A stretch of DNA of 30,887 nt from Sphingobium sp. (GTDB taxonomy: Bacteria; Pseudomonadota; Alphaproteobacteria; Sphingomonadales; Sphingomonadaceae), in NCBI RefSeq assembly GCF_003248505.1, contig NZ_QFOA01000038.1, positions 1 through 30,887 of the forward strand, read 5' to 3'. The notes below the pieces were generated by a model. It made no database searches and was not told the DNA's origin. It worked only from the letters and a program-made list of their open reading frames with translations. This document shows, one piece after another, positions 7,334-14,186 of the stretch. Position numbers and translations under genes: made by a program. Position 1 is the first letter of the stretch, and each line of letters starts with the position of its first letter.

Positions 7334-9019
7334 TCACGCCGCCTGACGCACGCGTTCGATCGGTTGCGGCTTCACCAGCCACTCATGACCCTTGAGCATG
7401 CCGTTCCAATAAATCCACGGCAGCGCCTCGGACTTGAGCAGCCAGGACAGCCTCGCAGGCTGCGTTCCATCGATCAGCCATTTTGGGAAGCTCGGCATGA
7501 GCTTGCCACCATAGCCGAACTCGGCAAGGACGATCTTGCCCTTCTCGACGGTCAGCGGGCAGGAGCCGTAGCCGTCATAACCGGCAACCGGCTCTCCACC
7601 CTTAAGTACCGACAGCAGATTGACCGCCACGATCGGCGCCTGTTTGCGAGCCGCGGCGGCGGTCTTGGCATTGGGTGTGGAGCCACCATCGCCAAGGCCG
7701 AAGATATTAGGATAGCCGACGTGCTGCAACGTCACCTGATCGACCTCGACATAGCCTGCCTTGTCCGCCAGCAGACTGTCCGCAACGAAACGCGGCGCGA
7801 TCTGGGGCGGGGTCACATGCATCATGTCGAACGCGCGCGTCACTTCGCCCGTCTTTTCGCGAAAGGTCGCGGTCTTTGCCGCGCCATCGACCGCGATCAG
7901 GGTGGATTCGAAATTGAGGTCGATGCCGTACCGCTCGACATAGCTCATCAGCGCGGGGACATAGTCCTTCACGCCGAACAGCACGCCGCCCGCATTGTGG
8001 AAGGCAACATCGATGTTGTTCAGGACGCCGCGTTCAAGCCAGTTGTCGCACGACAGGTACATCGCCTTCTGTGGCGCGCCGGCGCATTTGATGGGCATCG
8101 GCGGCTGGGTGAACAGCGCCACGCCTTCCCGCAGATTGCGTACCAGCTCCCAAGTATAGGGCGCTGTGTCGTAGCGATAATTGGACGTCACGCCGTTCTG
8201 GCCCAGCGTTGCCGCCAGCCCGTCGATCGCGTCCCAGTCGAGCACATTGCCCGGCGCGACAACCAACGCGCGATAGCCAATCGCGCGGCCATTGGCTGTC
8301 GTCACCTGATCCTGTTCGGGCTGAAAGCTTTGCACGGCTTCCCTGATCCAGGTGACACCCTTGGGCATCACTGACGCCATCGAATGGCAAGTTGATTTCG
8401 GTTCGAACACGCCTGCACCGACCATCGTCCAGCCGGGCTGATAATAATGCTCCGTACGCGGTTCGATGATCGCCACCGAAAGCTTGGAATCCCGCTTGAG
8501 GATCGATGCCGCCGTCGCGATGCCGCCTGCACCCCCGCCGACAATGACAACGTCATAGCGGGCGGCGGGTCGATCGGTCGCGGGGCCATTGGGGCTGCTG
8601 GCCGATGCGGTCTCGATCCGGCCGCGCAATTGCGACAGGTCATAGCCAGCTGCATTTGCCGCGCTCAGGATGGCTGCGGTCGGGCGCGATCCGGCTTGGG
8701 ACAATGCCCAGAGCGTCGTGGCGCGGGTTCCTGTCCGGCAGAAAGCGAGGGTCAGGCCATCGGCAGAGGCCAGCGCATCGCCAAAGTCCGCAACAGATGC
8801 CTCGTCGAAATTGCCACCGCTGATGGGAATATGACGATAGGCAATGCCGAGCGCGTCAGCCTTTGCCTTCAGGTCGGCTGAGAGAGGTTGGCCGGGCTCT
8901 TCGTCATCAGGCCGGTTGTTGATGATCAGACGGACGCCAGCAGATGCGGCCTGGTCAATGTCTTCCGGGGTAATCTGGCCACAAACGAGCAGCTTTTCGT
9001 CGAGCTTATGGGGATTCAT
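7334..9019 (-). CDS. DUF442-sulfide:quinone oxidoreductase fusion
   Basis: 561 residues. Residues 1-135 are a DUF442 (TIGR01244-type) phosphatase-like/rhodanese-like domain: LDEKLLVCGQITPEDI and the loop FCRTGTR with Cys94 and Arg99. Residues 153-561 are a type II (SQOR-like) sulfide:quinone oxidoreductase: FAD motif VIVGGGAGGIATAASI near 158-173, KCAGAPQKAMYLS with Cys312, HVTPPQ, IFGLGDGGSTPNAKTAAAA, YDGYGSCPL and a C-terminal membrane-facing region PWIYWNGMLKG. Family reaction: sulfide to sulfane sulfur with electrons to quinone; the DUF442 domain would accept or transfer sulfur. Odd: the position of human SQOR Cys379 is Gly444, while extra cysteines occur at 211 and 324. SD GGAGAGG precedes the ATG. 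Fusion and operon context support a sulfur-relay role. Confidence 0.92.
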   Translation of the reverse strand: MNPHKLDEKLLVCGQITPEDIDQAASAGVRLIINNRPDDEEPGQPLSADLKAKADALGIAYRHIPISGGNFDEASVADFGDALASADGLTLAFCRTGTRATTLWALSQAGSRPTAAILSAANAAGYDLSQLRGRIETASASSPNGPATDRPAARYDVVIVGGGAGGIATAASILKRDSKLSVAIIEPRTEHYYQPGWTMVGAGVFEPKSTCHSMASVMPKGVTWIREAVQSFQPEQDQVTTANGRAIGYRALVVAPGNVLDWDAIDGLAATLGQNGVTSNYRYDTAPYTWELVRNLREGVALFTQPPMPIKCAGAPQKAMYLSCDNWLERGVLNNIDVAFHNAGGVLFGVKDYVPALMSYVERYGIDLNFESTLIAVDGAAKTATFREKTGEVTRAFDMMHVTPPQIAPRFVADSLLADKAGYVEVDQVTLQHVGYPNIFGLGDGGSTPNAKTAAAARKQAPIVAVNLLSVLKGGEPVAGYDGYGSCPLTVEKGKIVLAEFGYGGKLMPSFPKWLIDGTQPARLSWLLKSEALPWIYWNGMLKGHEWLVKPQPIERVRQAA

Positions 9020-9040
9020 CGAACCTCTCCTTTCTTAAGT

Positions 9041-9478
9041 TCAGGCGTGGACCGGCGTTCGTGGTCCCGACGGGCGATCAAGCGCCCAGACGATCGCGAA
9101 GCCGACCGCCATCGCAGCAGTAAAAACCGCGGCTGCCGGAGGGTTGATGGCAAATGCGGCCAGCGCCGGGCCTGGGCAAAGGCCGCCCAGCCCCCAGCCG
9201 ATGCCGAACAAGGCAGAGCCGCCGAGCAGGCGCGGCGTGATTGGATCGGTGTCGGGCAGATGAAAATCGGCATCGGCAACTGGCGCCGCCATCCGCCGCT
9301 GGATCAGCCAGGCGATTGCCATCGGGATCATCGCGCCGCCCATGACGAAGGCAAGGGTGGGATCCCAGGCACCAAACAGGTCGAGGAAGCTGCGGACCCG
9401 CACGGGATCCATCATGCCCGACACGGCGAGGCCCGCGCCGAACAACAGGCCAGAGACAAGGCCGATCACGCCGCGCAT
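9041..9478 (-). CDS. DUF6691/YeeE-YedE half-transporter
   Basis: 145-residue membrane protein with four or five hydrophobic segments. Features seen: GLLFGAGLAVSGMMDPVRVRSFLD near 10-33 and GWGLGGLCPGPALAAFA with a conserved Cys in the second half. This is one half of the YeeE/YedE (TsuA-like) fold, whose members move thiosulfate or sulfane-sulfur compounds using relayed cysteines. The ATG shares its A with the TGA of the preceding YeeE gene (TGATG); a GTG one codon earlier is also possible. The two half-size genes are normally found as a pair and probably form one carrier. Substrate is inferred from family and context. Confidence 0.9.
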   Translation of the reverse strand: MRGVIGLVSGLLFGAGLAVSGMMDPVRVRSFLDLFGAWDPTLAFVMGGAMIPMAIAWLIQRRMAAPVADADFHLPDTDPITPRLLGGSALFGIGWGLGGLCPGPALAAFAINPPAAAVFTAAMAVGFAIVWALDRPSGPRTPVHA

Positions 9479-9909
9479 CACCAGCTACCTCCAACCGCAT
9501 TGACGATTGCCACAGTCACAAAGCCCGTCGCCATGAAGGTGAATGTCGCAACGATGGATCGCTTCGACAGGCGCGACATGCCGCATACGCCGTGACCGGA
9601 CGTGCAGCCCGACCCAAGCCGCGTACCAATGCCGACGACGAGCCCTGCGACCGCGAGCGTTGCCATGCTCATGGGGAAGCGTGACAGGATCGGTCCCGCC
9701 GCCCATGCGACAAGTGCCGCGCCGAGGGGCAGGCCGATGATGAATGCCAGCGCAAGCGAGCGCGGTGCGCCGCTGCCCAGCCCGATCGCTCGCGCCGCCA
9801 TGCCGCTGACGCCGGCGATGCGGCCCGCGCCCAGCAGCATGATGGCAGCCGCCACGCCGATCATCAGGCCACCGATCAGCCCCTGCCCCGGCATCGCATA
9901 ATCAGGCAT
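9478..9909 (-). CDS. YeeE/YedE half-transporter
   Basis: 143 residues, four or five hydrophobic segments, with the family signature GTRLGSGCTSGHGVCGMSRL carrying two cysteines, then KRSIVATFTFMATGF. In YeeE-type carriers such cysteines pass the sulfur ligand across the membrane. Start ATG at 9909 overlaps the stop of the dioxygenase gene as TGATG, and its own stop overlaps the next half-transporter in the same way. Both half genes therefore appear translationally coupled. Direction of transport (thiosulfate import or sulfur export) cannot be told from sequence. Association with a sulfur dioxygenase and an SQR favours a role in sulfane-sulfur traffic. Confidence 0.92.
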   Translation of the reverse strand: MPDYAMPGQGLIGGLMIGVAAAIMLLGAGRIAGVSGMAARAIGLGSGAPRSLALAFIIGLPLGAALVAWAAGPILSRFPMSMATLAVAGLVVGIGTRLGSGCTSGHGVCGMSRLSKRSIVATFTFMATGFVTVAIVNAVGGSW

Positions 9910-10841
9910 CACAGCACGTCCAGCGGAAGCTTGAGGTAGCGCGTGCCATTCTCTTCTGGCTCGGGCAGATGCCCGCCACGCATGTTCACCTGTATCGAGG
10001 GGAGGATGAGCCGCGGCATCCCCAGCGTCGCGTCACGCCGAGTGCGCATCTCGACAAATTCGTCCTCGCCCACGCCTACATGGACATGGACATTGGAATC
10101 GCGTTCCTGGCCGATCGTGGTTTCCCACACAAAGTCGTCGCGGCCCGGCGCCTTGTAATCATGGCAAAGGAAAGTGCGCGTTTCACGCGGCAAATCCATC
10201 AGACGGCGGATGGAGCGATAAAGCATTCGCGCATCGCCGCCGGGGAAATCCGCGCGGGCGGTGCCATAGTCCGGCATGAACAGCGTATCGCCGGTGAACA
10301 CAGCATCGCCGATCACATAGGCCAGGTCGGCGGGCGTGTGCCCCGGCACGTGCAGCGCGACCGCAGGAATCGACCCGACCGCGAACCTGTCGCCGTCATC
10401 GAACAGATGGTCGAACTGCGACCCGTCACGCTCGAACTGCGTGCCCTCATTGAAGATTTTGCCGAATACGCTCTGGACTGTCGTGATTGCGCGACCGATC
10501 GCGAGCTTGCCGCCGAGCTTTTCCTGGAGGAACGGCGCGGCGGACAGATGATCTGCGTGGGCATGCGTTTCCAGCAGCCATTCGACTTTCAGTCCTTCAG
10601 CCTGGACATAGTCGATGATGGCCTGCGCAGAGCCGTGCTCGGTGCGGCCTGATGCAGAATCAAAATCGAGCACGCTGTCGATAATCGCTGCGGCGCGGGT
10701 CACCGGATCATGCACCACATAGCTTGCAGTGAATGTCGCCTCGTCAAAGAAAGAGCGCACAACTGGCGCGGGTATTTCGCCGGCGCGGGTGTCCGTTACA
10801 ATCTGCGCTGCGAGCATGAGCGGCTCATCAGGGTGGTCCAT
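9909..10841 (-). CDS. MBL-fold persulfide (sulfur) dioxygenase-like protein
   Basis: 310-residue metallo-beta-lactamase-fold enzyme, similar to the Blh/ETHE1-like sulfur dioxygenases that oxidise glutathione persulfide to sulfite. Start at MDHPDEPLML (10841) with GGAG about 9 bases upstream; the longer upstream start was rejected because it reaches into the divergent promoter. Metal site motifs: THAHADH at 92-98, GHTPADL, FTGDTLF and FLCHDY, a full Fe-binding set. A middle segment SVFGKIFN and the C-terminal VNMRGGHLPEPEENG fit Blh-type members. There is no rhodanese domain; the DUF442 domain two genes downstream may supply that function, as in split Blh systems. First gene of the nine-gene operon, under the palindromic operator region. 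Confidence 0.9.
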   Translation of the reverse strand: MDHPDEPLMLAAQIVTDTRAGEIPAPVVRSFFDEATFTASYVVHDPVTRAAAIIDSVLDFDSASGRTEHGSAQAIIDYVQAEGLKVEWLLETHAHADHLSAAPFLQEKLGGKLAIGRAITTVQSVFGKIFNEGTQFERDGSQFDHLFDDGDRFAVGSIPAVALHVPGHTPADLAYVIGDAVFTGDTLFMPDYGTARADFPGGDARMLYRSIRRLMDLPRETRTFLCHDYKAPGRDDFVWETTIGQERDSNVHVHVGVGEDEFVEMRTRRDATLGMPRLILPSIQVNMRGGHLPEPEENGTRYLKLPLDVL

Positions 10842-10915
10842 CTCGACTCTCCAAACTTTCTCACTTACACGGTTCAAATAATCGAGTATTATGGTTGCGT
10901 CAACCGACGAGATTG
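10842..10915. promoter_or_regulatory. divergent promoter with 14-bp palindromic operator candidate
   Basis: The gap between the sulfide operon (minus) and the peroxiredoxin-arsR pair (plus) contains AATA-a-TCGA-g-TATT at 10877-10890, symmetric except for the a/g pair. Its size, AT-rich arms and place between the arsR-type gene's operon and the sulfur operon suit binding by a winged-helix ArsR dimer of the BigR/SqrR kind. No clear -35/-10 could be fixed. Regulation of both directions by the ArsR protein is an inference. Confidence 0.5.
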
Positions 10916-11593
10916 ATGACAATGTCGATCAGCATGAATGAAAGGTTCGATTTGGCTTCTGAACTCCCCTCCTGTTCCGCGTTGCGCCTTGGCGAGGAAG
11001 CGCCGGATTTCACCGCGCGCTCGACCCGTGGCCAGGTGTCACTTTCAGATTTCCGAGGACGCTGGCTTGCGCTCTTTTCGCATCCGGCGGATTTCACGCC
11101 GGTCTGCACCAGCGAGTTTGTGTCGATTGCGCGCGCGCATGACCGGTTTGCGACACTGGGATGCGAACTTATGGCACTGTCGGTCGACAGCCTGTTTTCC
11201 CACCTCGCCTGGATCCGCGCGATCCGCGATCGGTTCGATGTCGTCGTGGACTTCCCGATCATCGAAGATCCGACGCTGGAGATCGCGCGCGCCTATGGAA
11301 TGGTCGGCCCAAACGCGATGGATGCCAGCGCGGTGCGGACGACCTATTTCCTCGATCCGGACGGGATATTGCGGGCATCGACCTGCTATCCGGCCAGCGT
11401 CGGGCGCTCCGTGGAGGAGATGCTGCGCCTCGTCGCCGCGCTTCAGCGTGTCCATGATGGATCGGCTCTGGCGCCGGAAGGTTGGATGCCAGGCAGTGAT
11501 CTGCTCGCGGTCCCAAGCCACGATGTCGCAGACGTGCTGGCAGCGCCCGCCGGCACCGACTGGTTCTACACGCCGATCAAGGATCAGGCATGA
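10916..11593 (+). CDS. AhpC/Prx6-type peroxiredoxin
   Basis: About 225 residues, thiol peroxidase reducing peroxides through a peroxidatic Cys in FSHPADFTPVCTSEF (Cys64). Supporting motifs: LGEEAPDFTARS near 25-36, TTYFLDPDGILRAS and YPASVGRSVEEMLR. The C-terminus (GTDWFYTPIKDQA) is shorter than and different from that of the second peroxiredoxin in the window. Additional cysteines (20, about 88 and about 157) leave the resolving cysteine unclear. Several in-frame starts exist (10916, 10922, 10934) and none has a strong SD; 10916 is chosen as the longest not reaching the palindrome. Its stop overlaps the arsR-type start, so the two are co-translated. Probably protects against peroxides or polysulfides formed during sulfide oxidation. 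Confidence 0.88.
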   Translation: MTMSISMNERFDLASELPSCSALRLGEEAPDFTARSTRGQVSLSDFRGRWLALFSHPADFTPVCTSEFVSIARAHDRFATLGCELMALSVDSLFSHLAWIRAIRDRFDVVVDFPIIEDPTLEIARAYGMVGPNAMDASAVRTTYFLDPDGILRASTCYPASVGRSVEEMLRLVAALQRVHDGSALAPEGWMPGSDLLAVPSHDVADVLAAPAGTDWFYTPIKDQA

Positions 11594-11970
11594 TGGCGGA
11601 TATCGCGACGCTTGATCTCGAGGCCGCGGCGGATTTGCTTCGGGCGCTTGCACATCCGGTGCGCCTCTCCCTGCTGCGCACGCTCATAGATGGCGAGCGC
11701 TCGGTCGGCGAGATCGAACATTTAGCCAATGTGGTGCAGCCCGGCCTCAGCCAACAGCTCGGTGTTCTGCGAAAGGCCGACCTTGTGCATACACGACGCG
11801 AGGCAAAGCTGGTTTTCTATCGAATCAACCAGGCCCGTATCGCTGAAGTCAGCGCGCTGCTTGATGCCTATGCGGGGACGGTAGCCATATCCCGTGCAGA
11901 CGCGGTCGCGGCCCGACCGCAGGCTGGCGGGGGGGCGGCCATGTTCGCGCGGATCACGCCACGTAAATGA
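11590..11970 (+). CDS. ArsR/SmtB-type repressor (BigR-like, without cysteines)
   Basis: 126-residue winged-helix regulator. The core reads LLRALAHPVRLSLLRTLIDG, then VGEIEHLANVVQPGLSQQLG with VLRKADLVHTRREAKLVFYR, the typical ArsR wHTH with recognition helix QPGLSQQLGVLRKADLV. BigR/SqrR proteins that sense persulfides have this layout and control SQR/dioxygenase operons. Unlike them, this protein has no cysteine at all, so the usual dithiol sensing is impossible. The gene is coupled to the peroxiredoxin (ATGATG with SD AAGGA at 11579). It may repress both directions from the 10877-10890 palindrome. Likely ligand unknown. A Gly/Ala-rich C-terminal tail follows the domain. Confidence 0.88.
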   Translation: MMADIATLDLEAAADLLRALAHPVRLSLLRTLIDGERSVGEIEHLANVVQPGLSQQLGVLRKADLVHTRREAKLVFYRINQARIAEVSALLDAYAGTVAISRADAVAARPQAGGGAAMFARITPRK

Positions 11971-12000
11971 TGCTGCGAGGCTCAAAAGCCTCGCAGCATC
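11969..12000. terminator. bidirectional 14-bp stem terminator
   Basis: GATGCTGCGAGGCT (11969-11982), loop CAAA and AGCCTCGCAGCATC (11987-12000) form a perfect 14-bp stem that begins within the arsR-type stop codon. It lies between two convergent genes and ends six bases before the facing peroxiredoxin stop. It can stop transcription from both sides even though the T-tract is poor. Confidence 0.75.
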
Positions 12001-12006
12001 AAACTC

Positions 12007-12636
12007 TCAGTCCACCAATACGGTGCGCAGATAAGGGCGATGCTCGGTCCAGCCCTGGGGGAAGAGGGCGCGTGCCTCGTCATCCTTGATCGAGGGAGGA
12101 ATGATCACTTCCTTACCCTTCTGCCAGTCTGCCGGAGTCGCGATACGCTTGGCGTCGCCGAGTTGCAGCGCATCGATCACCCTCAATATCTCATCGAAGT
12201 TACGTCCCACGCTCATCGGATAGGTCATTGTCAGCCGGATCTTCTTTTTTGGATCGATGATGAAGACCGATCGCACCGCTGCGGTCGCGCTCTGATCGGG
12301 GTGGATCATGTCATACATCTTGGCGATCGACAGATCCGCGTCAGCGACGATGGGGAAAGTCAGGTTGGTGTTCTGGGTGTCGTTGACATCCTCGATCCAT
12401 TTGCGATGCTCGTCGGCAGTGTCGGTCGACAGGCCGAGCGGTTTGACGTTGCGGGCCTCGAACTGATCGGCAAGCTGGGCTGTGCGGCCCATTTCGGTCG
12501 TGCAGACCGGCGTGAAATCGGCCGGGTGGCTGAAGAAGAAGACCCAGGATTCCCCGGCCCATTCGTGCAGGCTGATGGGGCCGTTCTGGGTATCGACGGT
12601 GAAATCGGGTGCGATGTCGCCAATGTGCAGGCTCAT
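12007..12636 (-). CDS. 1-Cys peroxiredoxin (Prx6 family)
   Basis: 209 residues with start MSLHIGDIAPDFTVDT; SD AAAGGA sits 6-8 bases upstream. The peroxidatic site FFSHPADFTPVCTTEMG has Cys45, the only cysteine I find. Other Prx6 features: STDTADEHRKWIEDV, TFPIVADADLSIAKMYDM, VFIIDPKKKIRLTMTYPMSVGRN and the C-terminal dimer arm EVIIPPS...ALFPQGWTEHRPYLR. Cytosolic reduction of hydrogen peroxide and organic peroxides. It stands alone: 104 bp of AT-rich DNA separates it from the SoxB-like gene, so it probably has its own promoter. Different paralog from the peroxiredoxin at 10916. Confidence 0.93.
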   Translation of the reverse strand: MSLHIGDIAPDFTVDTQNGPISLHEWAGESWVFFFSHPADFTPVCTTEMGRTAQLADQFEARNVKPLGLSTDTADEHRKWIEDVNDTQNTNLTFPIVADADLSIAKMYDMIHPDQSATAAVRSVFIIDPKKKIRLTMTYPMSVGRNFDEILRVIDALQLGDAKRIATPADWQKGKEVIIPPSIKDDEARALFPQGWTEHRPYLRTVLVD

Positions 12637-12740
12637 GTCGGGTCCTTTCGGGGTTGCGATAACAGACACCTACCGCAGGATACCGAAAGCGACCAACATA
12701 ATATATAACTTTCTGTGATCGTGTATATGAATATGCGCAA
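12637..12740. promoter_or_regulatory. AT-rich presumed promoter of the 1-Cys peroxiredoxin
   Basis: 104 bp, strikingly AT-rich for this window, with runs such as CATAATATATAAC (12697-12709) and TATATGAATATG (12724-12735). It separates the SoxB-like stop from the peroxiredoxin start. It probably contains the peroxiredoxin promoter on the minus strand. No clear OxyR-type or ArsR-type palindrome could be fixed. Confidence 0.4.
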
Positions 12741-14180
12741 TTATATGAGTTCAGTGCTTGAGCTTTCCGCGCCATCGGCCCCAAGCCATGGTCTCGCAAG
12801 CCTTCGACGCAGAGCGTCAATCGCCGAGATAGGCAGTTTACGCCGGTTAGCGCCGAATTTCGCTGGGACACCTTGGGCAGTAATAAAAGCGGCGGTGTAG
12901 CGAGCAGATTCCTCAATCGGAGCGCCGTCGATATATAGTCGGTCAATACGGCGGCCTTTATCATTCTCCGCTTTGAAGACGAGCCGCACGCCGCGCATCC
13001 TTTTGATATAGCCGCCCATCTGCTCATACGGATCCGACGCAAAGGTTCGCTCGAGATTTTCCTCCAGCATTTCGCGGATTTCCGCGCCGGTAACGTCCAC
13101 AACCGAAACAGGTGGGTCCACCGGCACCATGTTCCAAAGGTCGTTCATCGTGATCGGTCCAAGCGCGATCGGTGCGCCGTAACGCCAGCCATTAGAAAAG
13201 GCGATCGGCGTTCCCGCTGCCTCGGCAATAGCTTCGAGCAACAGGTCATCCATCGGACTGTTGAGCATCGCATACCGATGCAGCGCGACGTCCGTGTGCC
13301 CGACGACCTCGCTCATCGACTGCCTTTCGCTTGCGAGAGCCGCGGCGACAGCATCCGCCAGGCCCGGATCGCTCGCAACGCTGTCATCGACGGGTATCAG
13401 GCGATGGCGCCAGCCCTGAATGCCATTTTCCGAAACATCCAGATCGAGCCGCCCGACATAGGAGCCATGACAGCCAGACTGGAAGATGATCGCTCCATTG
13501 ACGACGACGGCGTTTTCCATGCGGTTATGGGTGTGGCCGCTGACGATCACGTCGATTCCGGCCACGTCCTTGGCCAGTTGCACATCCTGCGGAAAACCGA
13601 GGTGGGACAGGACCACAATCAGATCGGCATCCTGCCGCAGCCGTTCAATATGGCCGGGCAGTTCGGCATTGCCCGTGACAAAGCGAAGCCCCTTGCTGAA
13701 AGATGGCGGCATCGTCTTGTCCACAATCGGGCAGGCTAGGCCGACAATGCCTATCCGCACCCCGTTGCGTTCGATGATGGTCGAGGGCGGCATAAACAAT
13801 TCGCTACTGTCTTCGCAGAAGATATTTGCAGCGAGCATAGGGTGGGCCAGCTCGCTCGATATCTCAGCCACACGTTCCGGGCCGTAGGCAAACTCCCAGT
13901 GTAGCGTCATCGCGTCGAAGCCCAGCGCGTTGATCAGTGGCACCATCGCCCGTGCCCGATCCTGCACGGCGAAATGGGTGCCGTGGAACGTGTCGCCATT
14001 ATCCAGCGCGATCACTCCGCCGGGATTTTCCTGCCGTGCCTGGTCGAACAGAGTCTTGATTCGCGCCAGCCCACCCATCTGCGCGAACTGGAAATCGCCA
14101 TGCGCATCGCGCCGCAGTTCGGAATGGGGCTCCACATAGCCGTGCAGATCATTCAGTTGCAAAATGGTCAGGTTTGTCAT
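12741..14180 (-). CDS. SoxB-like metallophosphoesterase/5'-nucleotidase-family protein, cytosolic
   Basis: 479 residues, two domains. The N-terminal metallophosphoesterase (about 1-260) has LQLNDLHGYVEPHSE (Asp11, His13), ALDNGDTFHGT (Asp60), LHWEFAYG (94-96), VVLSHLGFPQDVQLAKDVAG (His193) and SGHTHN (His216, His218). The C-terminal 5'-nucleotidase-type domain (about 280-460) has GTPIAFSNGWRYGAPIALGPIT and WNMVPVDPPVSVVDVTG. The HWEF block replaces GNHEF of ordinary 5'-nucleotidases; as I recall, this is characteristic of SoxB thiosulfohydrolases. SoxB is periplasmic with a Tat signal and works with SoxYZ. This protein starts directly at MTNLTILQLND with no export signal, and no other sox gene is visible. 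It follows the SQR-like gene by six bases. Substrate could be a cytosolic S-sulfonate or a nucleotide. Confidence 0.82.
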   Translation of the reverse strand: MTNLTILQLNDLHGYVEPHSELRRDAHGDFQFAQMGGLARIKTLFDQARQENPGGVIALDNGDTFHGTHFAVQDRARAMVPLINALGFDAMTLHWEFAYGPERVAEISSELAHPMLAANIFCEDSSELFMPPSTIIERNGVRIGIVGLACPIVDKTMPPSFSKGLRFVTGNAELPGHIERLRQDADLIVVLSHLGFPQDVQLAKDVAGIDVIVSGHTHNRMENAVVVNGAIIFQSGCHGSYVGRLDLDVSENGIQGWRHRLIPVDDSVASDPGLADAVAAALASERQSMSEVVGHTDVALHRYAMLNSPMDDLLLEAIAEAAGTPIAFSNGWRYGAPIALGPITMNDLWNMVPVDPPVSVVDVTGAEIREMLEENLERTFASDPYEQMGGYIKRMRGVRLVFKAENDKGRRIDRLYIDGAPIEESARYTAAFITAQGVPAKFGANRRKLPISAIDALRRRLARPWLGADGAESSSTELI

Positions 14181-14186
14181 GGCGGC

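Noticed and set aside
7364..8374. 336-codon plus-strand frame opposite the DUF442-SQR gene
   Set aside because: Antisense shadow with Arg/His-rich composition and no domain features.
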